Made by a program: the position numbers and the translations under genes. DNA of 64,000 nt from Actinoplanes sichuanensis. GTDB lineage: Bacteria; Actinomycetota; Actinomycetes; Mycobacteriales; Micromonosporaceae. Position 1 is the first letter of the stretch, and each line of letters opens with the position of its first letter. The stretch covers positions 3,410,001 through 3,474,000 of the forward strand of contig NZ_AP028461.1 in NCBI RefSeq assembly GCF_033097365.1, given 5' to 3'. The notes under the pieces are model-generated. The model was given only the letters and a program-made list of their open reading frames with translations. It had not been told where the DNA came from and did not search any database. Shown piece by piece: positions 49,302 to 57,986 of the stretch.

Positions 49302-49756
49302 CCGCCCGCTCCCGGCACCACCCCGCCGGCACCCCGGCCGGCTCGGCCGCGGACATCCGGGCGTGGCTGGCCGCCACCGATCCCCGGGACCGGCGTGACC
49401 CGTTCACCTACGTGATCACCATCGACGGTGTCCTACTGCTGGCCCCACGCCGCAGCGAACACGTGGCCTGCGCCGCCGGCGCCGACGTCCTGGCCGCCGG
49501 AGAGATCACCTTCACCCCGGACGGCGGTGTGTCGGCGGTGACCAACCAGTCCACCGGCTACTGCCCCCAACCCTGCTGCTGGCCCGCCGTCGACGCCGCC
49601 CTGAACCGGGCCGGCATCGCCCACCCGGGTGCCTTCACCAGCGCCTTCGTCTTCCGACACTGCACCGTCTGCACCCACCTCAACGTGATCAAAGACGACG
49701 TCTACGTCTGCGCCCACTGCGACACCGACCTGCCGCCCACCCTCCGGAAATCCTGA
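49268..49756 (+). CDS. Hypothetical protein with C-terminal zinc-ribbon-like Cys pairs
   Basis: GTG 49268 (VRYRYTGPADIAARSRHHPA) opens a 162-residue protein. The middle has FTYVITIDGVLLLAPRRSEH and a YCPQPCCWPAVDAAL segment, and the end carries FRHCTVCTHLNVIKDDVYVC followed by AHCDTDLP, two CxxC pairs spaced as in a zinc ribbon. Overlap with the CCCGLE gene implies joint function. No family recognised. Confidence 0.65.
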   Translation: MRYRYTGPADIAARSRHHPAGTPAGSAADIRAWLAATDPRDRRDPFTYVITIDGVLLLAPRRSEHVACAAGADVLAAGEITFTPDGGVSAVTNQSTGYCPQPCCWPAVDAALNRAGIAHPGAFTSAFVFRHCTVCTHLNVIKDDVYVCAHCDTDLPPTLRKS

Positions 49757-49953
49757 TCCGGCCCGGCAACGTCATGGCCGCCACCAACCGAGCGGGCCGC
49801 GGCGGCTCAGCACGCCCCACCGCTGTCGACCCGGGTCTGTTCCCAGCAGGCGGCCGGATCGACAGAGCACGAACCGGCCCGCAGTCGATCGCGATGTCAT
49901 CAGTCATCACTCGGACGAGTGATCGGCCCCTGCCCGGAGAACCGGTGCGCCGA

Positions 49954-49959
49954 TAGAAT
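49954..49959 (+). promoter_or_regulatory. -10 box of the toxin-antitoxin pair
   Basis: TAGAAT ends 6 bp before the GTG of the antitoxin gene, the spacing of a leaderless actinomycete transcript. Confidence 0.45.
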
Positions 49960-49965
49960 CGCGGC

Positions 49966-50145
49966 GTGCCAGACGAACCCGACACCAACGACCTCCCGCC
50001 GAGCCGACAGCTCGCGGCCCTGCTCGGCCTGCCCGAGCCGAAACCCTTCGACGAGGTCGAGGAACGCGCCTACCAGCAGTGGCTGGCCGACGGCGACGCG
50101 CAGGTCGAGGCGATCCTGGCCCGGCGCCGACAGCGCGCCGCGTGA
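49966..50145 (+). CDS. Small antitoxin-like protein of a PIN toxin pair
   Basis: GTG 49966 opens 59 codons ending RRQRAA. The product is acidic at the N-terminus (VPDEPDTNDLPPSRQLAALL) with one long amphipathic helix (DEVEERAYQQWLADGDAQVE). Its stop overlaps the PIN gene start as GTGA. Size, order and coupling fit an antitoxin of a type II module, although no DNA-binding fold is obvious. Too short for many gene callers. Confidence 0.6.
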   Translation: MPDEPDTNDLPPSRQLAALLGLPEPKPFDEVEERAYQQWLADGDAQVEAILARRRQRAA

Positions 50146-50552
50146 TCCAGGTCCGCCCGCACGTCCTCGACGCATCCGCCCTGGTCGAGTTGTTCTCCGG
50201 TCATCCACGGCTGATGCGGCTGCTCGACGACGCCGACGCCGGTGACCGGTTCGTGATCGTGCCGACCCTGGCGATCGCCGAGGCCCAGACCGTGCTGAAC
50301 GCCCGCCAGTCGCACTGGGACCGGATCCTCGGCGTGCGGAGCCTGCTCACCATCGACCTGAGCCCGCACGTCGCCGTGGAGATCGGTCGTCTGGCCGGGC
50401 CGCGGCTGCGGTTTCATCCGGTGCACACGCCGCTGATCGGCCCGCTGATGGCGGCGCAGGTGCTGCATGAGGCACAGATGCTCAACGGCGTCATCGTCAC
50501 CCGGGTGCCGGAGGCCTACGGCGGACACGACGTCGCCGTCCAGAAGCTCTGA
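50142..50552 (+). CDS. PIN-domain toxin-like RNase
   Basis: From GTG 50142 the 136-residue protein has the PIN fold: first acidic residue in HVLDASALVELFSGHP, second in VPTLAIAEAQTVLNAR (Glu), and a late HEAQMLNGVIVTRVPEAYGG where the usual third Asp pair is only partly kept. VapC-type PIN proteins cleave tRNA or rRNA when freed from the antitoxin. Translationally coupled to the small gene upstream. Confidence 0.75.
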   Translation: MIQVRPHVLDASALVELFSGHPRLMRLLDDADAGDRFVIVPTLAIAEAQTVLNARQSHWDRILGVRSLLTIDLSPHVAVEIGRLAGPRLRFHPVHTPLIGPLMAAQVLHEAQMLNGVIVTRVPEAYGGHDVAVQKL

Positions 50553-50718
50553 CCGAGCGCGACAGGTCGCAACGCGACAGATCGGGCGTGATAGTTTCGG
50601 CGGCGCCGTGCGCCACGACGACCCGAGGAGGTGAGACCGATCAACGCAGTGACCGATCGGGACTTCCCGCCTCGCATGGTCCGGGGAGTGCCCGTCCAGG
50701 CATTCTGAAAGGCCTTTC
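50553..50718. other. Intergenic stretch with a possible STAS-domain remnant
   Basis: A 19-codon frame at 50649-50708 reads VTDRDFPPRMVRGVPVQAF, similar to the first residues of actinobacterial anti-sigma factor antagonists (FPxRxVxGVPVV), and then stops. It could be a relic or coincidence. Nothing else is recognisable in the gap. Confidence 0.25.
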
Positions 50719-51450
50719 GTGCGCTCACTTTCCACGTCGTCGGCCGACGGCGTACAACGACTGCTCTTCTCGGTCGGTGAGGTTCCCGGTGTCCTCTGGA
50801 CACCGCTCGGTGCCACCGGTGTCCGCCCGCTGATCCTGATCGGACACGGCGGCGGCCAGGACAAGACCGCCCCGGCCGTGTCACACCGGGCCCGCCGTTT
50901 CGTCGCCGACCTCGGCGCCGCCGTTGTCAGCGTCGACGTGCCCGGCCACGGCGACCGGCCCGTACACCCCGAATTCAACGCCCTGGCCACCGCCGACCAG
51001 GCCCGCATCGACGCAGGCGAGGATCTGATCACCCTGCTCGCCGCCTTCCAGGCGAGGGTGGCCGAGCAGACCGTCCCGGAGTGGCGGGCCGTCCTGGACG
51101 CCGTCCAGGCGCTCGACCACGTCGACGCGGGCCCGGTCGGCTACTGGGGTGTGTCGCTGGGCTGCGGGCTGGGCGTCCCGTTCGTGGCCGCCGAGCCACG
51201 GGTCCGCGCCGCCGTACTCGGCCTGGGCAGTGCTCTGGTCAACGCCGCCGACGCCGCCCGGATCACCGTGCCCGTCGAATTCCTGGTCCAATGGCATGAC
51301 GAGCGGGTTCCCCGCGAGCAGAGCCTGGCGCTGTACGACGCGTTCGGGTCCGAGGAGAAGTCACTGCACGCCAACCCGGGCCTGCATGCCGACCGTCTGC
51401 CGGAGCACGAACTCGACAGTGCGGTCCGGTTCTTCGCCCGCCACCTGTGA
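50719..51450 (+). CDS. Alpha/beta hydrolase (dienelactone hydrolase-like)
   Basis: Start GTG 50719. The 243-residue enzyme has the oxyanion region LILIGHGGGQDKTAP, the nucleophile elbow GYWGVSLGCGLG (Ser), an acidic residue in LVQWHDERVP and a final His in LPEHELDSAV. Substrate unknown. It ends at a perfect palindromic terminator shared with the convergent DUF808 gene. Confidence 0.83.
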   Translation: MRSLSTSSADGVQRLLFSVGEVPGVLWTPLGATGVRPLILIGHGGGQDKTAPAVSHRARRFVADLGAAVVSVDVPGHGDRPVHPEFNALATADQARIDAGEDLITLLAAFQARVAEQTVPEWRAVLDAVQALDHVDAGPVGYWGVSLGCGLGVPFVAAEPRVRAAVLGLGSALVNAADAARITVPVEFLVQWHDERVPREQSLALYDAFGSEEKSLHANPGLHADRLPEHELDSAVRFFARHL

Positions 51451-51498
51451 CACGAACGGCCCGTCCCCGGTGTGCACACCGGGGACGGGCCGTTCGTG
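51451..51498. terminator. Perfect 48-bp palindromic bidirectional terminator
   Basis: Arms of 24 bp (CACGAACGGCCCGTCCCCGG at the left end, complement at the right) meet without spacer at TGTGCACA. It lies between the stop codons of two convergent genes, one base from the hydrolase stop. Confidence 0.85.
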
Positions 51499-51504
51499 GT
51501 GTCA

Positions 51505-52479
51505 CTACTCGGTCTCGGACTCCGCGGCGGCCTCGGTTTCCTTCTTCTCGGGCTTGGCGTGTGACTTGCGGTGGAACGTCACGGCCATGAACGCCACGAT
51601 CAGCGCCCCGATGAGCAGGCCGACGATCGCGCTGGCGATCGTGTTGGTGAACCAGCCCAACACTCCGCCGAGCGCCCCGGTCGCGTCGTGGACGGCCTCC
51701 TCCATGTGGTGCACGATCGAGTACGGCCCGTGCCAGCCCAGATCGTCCGCCCCGACCAGCAGGATGTGCCCGCCGACCCACAGCATCGCCGCGGTGCCGA
51801 TGACACTCAGCGCGGTCAGGACCTTCGGCATCGCCTTGACCAGGCCGCGGCCGAACTTCGCGACCCCCTTGCCGGGCTTCTCGGCCAGGCGCAGACCGAC
51901 GTCGTCCATCTTGACGATCAGGCCGACCGCCCCGTACACCAGCACCGTCATGATCACCGCGACGATCGACAGGATGATCAACCGGGACCAGAACGTCTCG
52001 CTGGCCACCTCGTTCAGCGAGATCACCATGATCTCGGCGGACAGGATCAGATCGGTCCGGATCGCGCCGGACACCAGGGTCTTCTCGTCGACGCGCTCCT
52101 GGCTGTCGTCGGCGTGTTCGGAGTGGGCGACCTTCTCCCAGATCTTCTCGGCACCCTCGTAACACAGGTAGGCGCCACCGATCATCAACAGTGGTGTCAG
52201 CAGCCACGGCAGGAACTGGCTGAGCACCAGGATCACCGGCAGGATGATCAGGAACTTGTTGCGCAGCGATCCGATGGCGATGCGCTTGACGATCGGGATC
52301 TCCCGCTCGGCGGCCAGGCCGCGCACATACTGCGGGGTGACGGCGGCGTCGTCGATGACCACACCGGCGGCCTTGGCCCCGGCCTTGGCGGCGGCGACCC
52401 CGACGTCATCGACGGACGCCGCGGCCGCGCGCGCCAGCACCGCGATATCGTCCAGCAGGGCTGCGAGTCCAGCGCTCAA
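51505..52479 (-). CDS. DUF808 family membrane protein (YedI-like)
   Basis: A TTG at 52479 (LSAGLAALLDDIAVLARAAA) is preferred as start because GAAGGGA lies 8 bp upstream and homologues begin MSAGLAALLDD; the frame is open to 52548. The 324-residue protein has the family's DDIAVLARAAAASVDDVGVA and RNKFLIILPVILVLSQFLPW, five or six helices, and a charged tail. Function unknown. Confidence 0.85.
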   Translation of the reverse strand: MSAGLAALLDDIAVLARAAAASVDDVGVAAAKAGAKAAGVVIDDAAVTPQYVRGLAAEREIPIVKRIAIGSLRNKFLIILPVILVLSQFLPWLLTPLLMIGGAYLCYEGAEKIWEKVAHSEHADDSQERVDEKTLVSGAIRTDLILSAEIMVISLNEVASETFWSRLIILSIVAVIMTVLVYGAVGLIVKMDDVGLRLAEKPGKGVAKFGRGLVKAMPKVLTALSVIGTAAMLWVGGHILLVGADDLGWHGPYSIVHHMEEAVHDATGALGGVLGWFTNTIASAIVGLLIGALIVAFMAVTFHRKSHAKPEKKETEAAAESETE

Positions 52480-52561
52480 GGAAGAGGTCCCTTCAAGTCG
52501 GATTGCTTCGTGCAGGGTCATTCTCGTCCAGACGGGCGAACCGCGCATGACCCACCCTGGG

Positions 52562-53968
52562 TTAGCGTCCGAGGGTGCGTCCGGCCCCGGTGATCACCGT
52601 GGTCGCGAGCACCCAGCCGGCCACCATGACGGCGAGTGCCACCGCCTTGTCCGCGCCGACCGGATCCCAAACCTTGTCGTGGCCGAGGTCGAGCAGCGGC
52701 ACCAGCAGATCGACGCTGTAGAGGAACGGATCCCAGGTGGGCGCCTCATCCGGTTTCACCGCCCGCAGCGGCCCTGACCAGGCGAACCAGGCGGTGCTCG
52801 CGGCGACCACGGCCAGCAGCCAGGTCAGGGCGCGGCCGGGCCGGTACCCGAATCCGATCCCGGCCTCCTGCACGGCACCCCACACCGCACCGGCCCAGCC
52901 CATCGCCCGGTACCGGCGCCGCTCGCGGACCACCCGGACCTGCCGGGCCTCCTGCTCCCGGCCGTCGCGGGCCAGTGCCGCGGCCAGCTGGTCGTACGGT
53001 CCGGGCGCGTACCCGCTCGTGTACCGGGCCATCCACGCCAGCCGCTGCCGGGCGGTCCACTCGACGACGTCCTCGGAGCGGCGGGCCAGCCGGTCGTAGG
53101 TGAGCCCGTCCAGTTCCACCTCGCACCCGGCCGGCCAGCGCACCGGATCGTCGGCGAGCCGCCCGAAGCGTGCGTCGCGCAGACTGATCGTGCCGGTCGA
53201 CTCCGGGGCCGGCCGTAACGTCAGCAGCCGCGCCTGCGCCTCGATCAGCAGCAGCGAGTAGCCGCCGCCGGGCGCCGACAGCACCGTGTCACGCATCGTG
53301 AGACTGCCGCCGACCTGCACCCCGACCAGGTGGATCTCCCCGCCGGCGATCACCTCGTGCGCGAACAGCGACCCGCCGACGACCAGGCTGCCGGCGCTGA
53401 TCGCGGCCCCGGTGTCCGGATCGGGGCCGATCCGCGCGGCTCTGAGGTCCACGCTGCCGGTCACCCGGGCTCCGGTCAGCCGCAGTCCGAGGCCCACGGT
53501 CGTACCCCGCAGATGGACCCCGCCGCCGATCTCGGCGCGCTGCAGGTGCACACCTCCGCCGATCCGGCTGCCGTCCAGCTCGACCGATCCGCCGATCCGG
53601 GCCGGGAGCAGCCACACGTCACCGGTGACGGTCGCGTCGCGTACCCCCAGATCACCGGCGACCCGCAGCCCGTCCGCCTCGATGCCCGGCAGCGTGCAGC
53701 CGTCGAGGTTGACCTGCACCAGATCGGCGTGATCGAGCAGCAGCGGCTCGTCGAAGACGCAGCCGCGCAGGCGCAGCGGCATGTCGATGCGCGCTCCGGT
53801 CAGGTCGACGGACCCGGTGACGTGCGCGCCGGACAGGTTCAGGCGCCCGCCGCCGTCGCGCAGCAGCCGGGCCAGCAGCTCCCCGTCGACGGCCGCGCCG
53901 CCCAGGTCCAGCGGTACGCCGTCGCGGAACGCCCGCCGGACCCGCCGCCGTGTCCGCAGATCGGTCAC
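52562..53968 (-). CDS. Beta-solenoid membrane protein
   Basis: Residues about 35-270 form a right-handed beta-helix of repeats such as LNLSGAHVTGSVDLTGARID and GVHLQRAEIGGGVHLRGTTV, similar to pentapeptide-like solenoids annotated as membrane-associated oxidoreductases. A charged helical segment (DGREQEARQVRVVRERRRYR) precedes two or three C-terminal helices (TWLLAVVAASTAWFAW, ALAVMVAGWVLATTVITGAG). The solenoid is probably cytosolic. No catalytic motif seen. Overlaps the NUDIX gene by 4 bp. Confidence 0.75.
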   Translation of the reverse strand: MTDLRTRRRVRRAFRDGVPLDLGGAAVDGELLARLLRDGGGRLNLSGAHVTGSVDLTGARIDMPLRLRGCVFDEPLLLDHADLVQVNLDGCTLPGIEADGLRVAGDLGVRDATVTGDVWLLPARIGGSVELDGSRIGGGVHLQRAEIGGGVHLRGTTVGLGLRLTGARVTGSVDLRAARIGPDPDTGAAISAGSLVVGGSLFAHEVIAGGEIHLVGVQVGGSLTMRDTVLSAPGGGYSLLLIEAQARLLTLRPAPESTGTISLRDARFGRLADDPVRWPAGCEVELDGLTYDRLARRSEDVVEWTARQRLAWMARYTSGYAPGPYDQLAAALARDGREQEARQVRVVRERRRYRAMGWAGAVWGAVQEAGIGFGYRPGRALTWLLAVVAASTAWFAWSGPLRAVKPDEAPTWDPFLYSVDLLVPLLDLGHDKVWDPVGADKAVALAVMVAGWVLATTVITGAGRTLGR

Positions 53969-54375
53969 CGGGCGTCCGCGCGTAACCGTCCGGCCCGGAA
54001 CAACTCGTCGAAGATCATCTGGTCGACCGGAGACACCCGGTCACGGTCGGCATAGGTCAGCCGGGCCACCTCCTCGATCTCGTTGTCGGCCCGCAACTCG
54101 CCGTGGAAGTCGGCGGTGTAGCAGGTCATCCGGACCACGGTGCCCGCCGGATGGGCGTGCGCCTGCGCCTCGAACGTCCCGACGTGGACCGCGCTGCCGG
54201 CCACGATCGTCACGCTGAGTTCCTCCCGGATCTCCCGCACCAGGGTTTCCAGGTCGCTCTCGCCGGGTTCGCGTTTGCCGCCGGGCAGGTAGTAGACGTC
54301 CCGGCCCACCGACCGGGTACTGAGGATCGCGCCGTCGTCCACCTGAATCCAGGCGATCTTGTCAATCAGGGTCAC
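53965..54375 (-). CDS. NUDIX hydrolase
   Basis: From GTG 54375 (VTLIDKIAWIQVDDGAILST) the 136-residue protein contains a full Nudix box spread over GGKREPGESDLETLVREIRE and EL, with all metal-binding Glu residues. It should hydrolyse a nucleoside diphosphate derivative. The open frame upstream to 54447 was not used. It precedes and overlaps (4 bp) the beta-solenoid gene, and diverges from the deacetylase locus. Confidence 0.85.
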   Translation of the reverse strand: MTLIDKIAWIQVDDGAILSTRSVGRDVYYLPGGKREPGESDLETLVREIREELSVTIVAGSAVHVGTFEAQAHAHPAGTVVRMTCYTADFHGELRADNEIEEVARLTYADRDRVSPVDQMIFDELFRAGRLRADAR

Positions 54376-54464
54376 TCGAGCATTCCAGCGTGTACCGCAC
54401 CGCGAACTCAAGCGCACCCGGCCGCCCGCTGAACCCGCCGACCGCACGACCTACTTCGGCGGGC

Positions 54465-55673
54465 ATGACCCGACGATGGTGGCGTACGGCCACGGCGACC
54501 GCGCTGATCGGCATGTTCGCACTGGCCCCGGCTCCCGCCAGCGCCGCCCCGGCGGTCGCGTCGAAGTAGGTCTACTTCACCTTCGACGACGGCCCCGGCC
54601 CGGGCACCGACGACCTGCCCGACGCGGCCGCCGCGTACGACGCGAAGGTGACCCTGTTCTATGTCGGCCGCAACGGCGAGCAGGCCCCGCAGTCGGTGGC
54701 CCGCGCGGCGGCCGAGGGGCACGTCATCGGCAGTCACACCTACAGCCACGAATCGTTGACCACGCTGAGCCGGGCCGAGGCGTTCCGGCAGATCGCCCAG
54801 GGCCACAACGCGCTGCGCCCGTACGTCAGCAACTGCTGGCGCCCGCCGCGGTGGCTCACCTCGCCGACCATCGAGCAGGACGCCAAGAGCCTGGGCCTGC
54901 GCCAGACGCTGCGCACGATGGATCCGGCCGAGACCCGGCGGGTGTTCGTGCCGGCCGCCTGGACCGACGAGGACCAGATCGTCGCCGAGGTCCAGCAGCA
55001 GGTCTACGACGGCGCGATGATCACCCTGCACGCGGAGGGCCCGAGTGCCGCCGCCCAGCTGGGCGCGTTCAAGCGGCTGCTGCCGCTGTTGACCGCCCGG
55101 GGCTACCGGTTCAAGGCCCTGCCGTACTGCGACCGGCCGACCCACACCCTGCTGGCCGTCGGTGACGAGCTCACCGTCGGGTCCGGCACCGCCAACTACC
55201 GCAACCAGCTGGACCTGATGCTGCGCCGCGGCGCCGAACCGCGCGGCTTCAACTTCCGCTGGGAGGGCAGTGTCACCGACAGTCCGACCACCGGCATGCA
55301 CCACGACGGGTTCGCCGGTCAGACGCTGCCGCGGTTGACTCGCGACATCACCGGCTGGCAGGCCGGCTACCGTCCGGACGTCATCCTGCTCACCGCCGCG
55401 ACCCCGGACATCCGCCACGGTGACGGCGCCGGCACGGTGGGCCGGCGGATGACCGCGCTGCTGCAGACGATCCGCCACAACCAGCCGCAGGTGAGCGTCT
55501 TCGTGGCGATTCCGCGCGCCGACAACGCCCACCAGCAGGCGGTACGGGACGCGATCACCGCCGCGGGACCCGGTTTCCACGCCGTCGACCTGCACACCGT
55601 GAACCCGGCCGAGCCCCGGCAGATCGCCCGGCGGTTCTACCGCTCACTCCACACCTGCGGGATTTTTGCGTGA
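54465..55673 (+). pseudogene. Secreted polysaccharide deacetylase-SGNH fusion interrupted by in-frame TAG
   Basis: ATG 54465 encodes a signal peptide (MTRRWWRTATATALIGMFAL, ending ASAAPAVASK), then TAG at 54567-54569, and the same frame continues at once with VYFTFDDGPGPGTDD, the NodB motif 1. The metal-binding SHTYSHESL follows. A C-terminal SGNH-like domain from about codon 225 has VGDELTVGSG where GDS is expected, so the catalytic Ser is Glu. A restart at GTG 54648 would lose both signal peptide and NodB motif 1. Nonsense mutation, sequencing error or read-through are the options. Confidence 0.75.
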
Positions 55674-55698
55674 CACGCATCTTTGCGTGACACGCAAA
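55667..55698. promoter_or_regulatory. Doubled TetR operator
   Basis: TGCGTGACACGCA occurs at 55667-55679 and 55684-55696, 17 bp apart; the second is extended to a perfect 17-bp palindrome TTTGCGTGACACGCAAA (55682-55698). They sit 19-50 bp before the TetR ATG, and the first overlaps the end of the deacetylase locus. An ATAATG -10-like box abuts the second copy. Confidence 0.75.
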
Positions 55699-55716
55699 TA
55701 ATGTTAGCGTGGAGGC

Positions 55717-56337
55717 ATGACGGGGCTACGCGAGCGCAAGAAAGCCGAGACCCGGGCGGCGCTCGGCTGGGCCGCCATCCACCTCACCGCCGAGCGCGGC
55801 TACGACAACGTCCGCGTCGAGGACATCGCCGAGGCGGCCGGCGTCTCCCCGCGTACCTTCAACAACTATTTCTCCAGCAAGGCCGAGGCGATCGCCTCAC
55901 GCCACCTGGACCGCAGCCTGCGCACCGCCGCCGCCCTGCGCGAGCGCCCCGCCGACGAACCACTCTGGACCGCGCTGACCGTGGCCGCCCTGGCCCAGTT
56001 CACCCGCGGCCCCGAGGTCGAGGCGATGCCCTCACCCGGCCACGCCCGATGGGTGGCCGGCGTCCGCGCCATGCTCGCCGAACCCGCCCTGCAGGGCGAA
56101 CGTCTGCGCGCGGTCGCCGCCGCCGAGGCCGAACTGGCCGCCGCGGTCGCCGAGCGCACCGGCACCGACCTGACCACCGACATGTATCCGCGTCTGGTCG
56201 CGGCCGCCGCCAGCGCCGCCGTCGCCGTGGCCATGCAGCACTACCTCGACAGCGCCGACCCGCCGCCGCCGATCGACCAGCTGATCACCGACGCGTTCAC
56301 CCAGATCGCCGCCGGCCTTCCGGCCCCCGCCCGCTGA
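55717..56337 (+). CDS. TetR/AcrR family repressor of the monooxygenase gene
   Basis: The 206-residue protein has the HTH TRAALGWAAIHLTAERGYDN, VRVEDIAEAAGVSPRTFNNY and FSSKAEAIASRH, then a helical ligand domain like TetR regulators with FNNYFSSKEEA (MftR-like). GGAGG precedes the ATG. Two identical operators upstream imply autoregulation, and the FAD monooxygenase gene 145 bp downstream is the likely target. Confidence 0.88.
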   Translation: MTGLRERKKAETRAALGWAAIHLTAERGYDNVRVEDIAEAAGVSPRTFNNYFSSKAEAIASRHLDRSLRTAAALRERPADEPLWTALTVAALAQFTRGPEVEAMPSPGHARWVAGVRAMLAEPALQGERLRAVAAAEAELAAAVAERTGTDLTTDMYPRLVAAAASAAVAVAMQHYLDSADPPPPIDQLITDAFTQIAAGLPAPAR

Positions 56338-56482
56338 CCGGACCCGCCCGGCGCGGCCTTCCCCGCGCGCCCACGACGACCGCGACACCCCGGATCGAGA
56401 AGCCGCGTCACACCACCGCGGCGGGACGGCCATGCGCCGCACCCGCCGCGGCGATGACGCACGCCCCGAAAGGATCACGATC

Positions 56483-57982
56483 ATGATCGATGTCCTCATC
56501 GCCGGAGCCGGACCCAACGGCCTCATGCTCGCCTGCGAACTCGCCCTCGCCGGCCTCCACCCGGTCGTCCTGGAACGCCACCGCACCCCCACCGGCGAAC
56601 CCCGCGCCAACGGCCTGGTCGGCCAGGTCGTGCGGATGCTCGACCGGCGCGGCCTGTACACCCGCCTCACCGGCGACACCGACCCACCGGCCCCGCTGCC
56701 CGTGTTCACGTTCGGCGCGTTCCCGCTGGACCTCACGATGCTCACCGACAACCCGCACTACGTGATCGGCGTCCCGCAGGCACAGCTGGAAGCCACCCTC
56801 GCCGCCCGCGCCGACGAACTCGGCGTCGACATCCGCCGCGGCCACCAGGTCACCGGCTTCCACCAAGACCAAGACCAGGTCAACGTCAACCTCGGCGACG
56901 GTACGCAACTCAGCTGCCGTTTCCTGGTCGGCGCCGACGGCGGGCACAGCACGGTACGCAGGCTCGCCGGCATCGGGTTTCCCGGCGTTACCGAGGACCG
57001 GTCGGTGTCACGGACCGCCACCGTGACGGTCCCCGCCTCCCACCTCGACCCGGACACCGGCGGCCTACGGGTCCCCGGCTACGGCCCGGTCACCCCGTTC
57101 CAGCACACCCGCACCCCGCGCGGCATGATCGCCTGGGCACCGTTCCCCGGCCGCCCGGCGATCCTGAGCACCAAGGAGTGGCCGGACACCCCGGTCGGCG
57201 ACGACACCCCGATGGACCTGGCCGAACTGCGCGCCAGCGTGGCCCGGGTCCTCGGCGCCGACCTGCCGTTCACCGCCGACGGCACCGGCCTGCTGCGTCG
57301 GCTGACCAGCTCCAACACCCGCATCGCCGACCGCTACCGGGTGGGCCGGGTGCTGCTGCTCGGCGACGCCGCCCACGTGCACCCGGCGATCGGTGGCCCC
57401 GGCCTCAACCTGGGCCTGCAGGACGCGGTCAACCTGGGCTGGAAACTCGCCGCCACGATCCACGGCTGGGCGCCGGACGGGTTGCTCGACACCTACGAGA
57501 CCGAACGCCGCCCGGTCGCCGAACGCGTCGTCATGTCCACCCAGGCCCAGTCGGCGCTGATCGGCCCCGGCGACGAGATCACCGGCCTACGGGAGCTGTT
57601 CGCCGAACTGCTGCGCAAACCGGAGGTCACCGGCCACATCGCGGCCCTGATGTCCGGCGCCGACATCACCTACCCCGCCGACCCGGCCGACCCGCTGGCC
57701 GGGCGCACCGCCCCCGACGTGACCGTGCACGGCGAGTGCGGCCCGGTGCGGCTGGCCGAGTCGACCCGCACCGCCCGCCCGCTGCTGCTGGACTCCACCG
57801 GCACGTTCGCCGAGGTCACCGCCCCGTGGCGGGACCGGGTCGACGTGGTCACCGGCAAACTGGAAGGCACGACCGCGAGCGCGTTGCTCGTACGCCCGGA
57901 TTGTTTCGTCGCCTGGTCGGCGGGCGACCCGGAAACGCTGCGCACCGCCCTGTCCCGGTTTTTCGGGCGACCGGCCCGGTGA
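56483..57982 (+). CDS. FAD-dependent aromatic monooxygenase (rifampicin/polyketide hydroxylase-like)
   Basis: From ATG 56483 (AAAGGA upstream) the 499-residue protein has the dinucleotide motif IAGAGPNGLMLACELALAG, the DG motif FLVGADGGHSTVRRLAGI, and the FAD motif LLGDAAHVHPAIGGPGLNLG then LQDAVNLGWKLA. A thioredoxin-like C-terminal domain is typical of the PHBH-fold group that includes rifampicin monooxygenase and polyketide hydroxylases. With an upstream TetR gene, oxidative inactivation of an aromatic compound is likely. Confidence 0.87.
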   Translation: MIDVLIAGAGPNGLMLACELALAGLHPVVLERHRTPTGEPRANGLVGQVVRMLDRRGLYTRLTGDTDPPAPLPVFTFGAFPLDLTMLTDNPHYVIGVPQAQLEATLAARADELGVDIRRGHQVTGFHQDQDQVNVNLGDGTQLSCRFLVGADGGHSTVRRLAGIGFPGVTEDRSVSRTATVTVPASHLDPDTGGLRVPGYGPVTPFQHTRTPRGMIAWAPFPGRPAILSTKEWPDTPVGDDTPMDLAELRASVARVLGADLPFTADGTGLLRRLTSSNTRIADRYRVGRVLLLGDAAHVHPAIGGPGLNLGLQDAVNLGWKLAATIHGWAPDGLLDTYETERRPVAERVVMSTQAQSALIGPGDEITGLRELFAELLRKPEVTGHIAALMSGADITYPADPADPLAGRTAPDVTVHGECGPVRLAESTRTARPLLLDSTGTFAEVTAPWRDRVDVVTGKLEGTTASALLVRPDCFVAWSAGDPETLRTALSRFFGRPAR

Positions 57983-57986
57983 GCTC

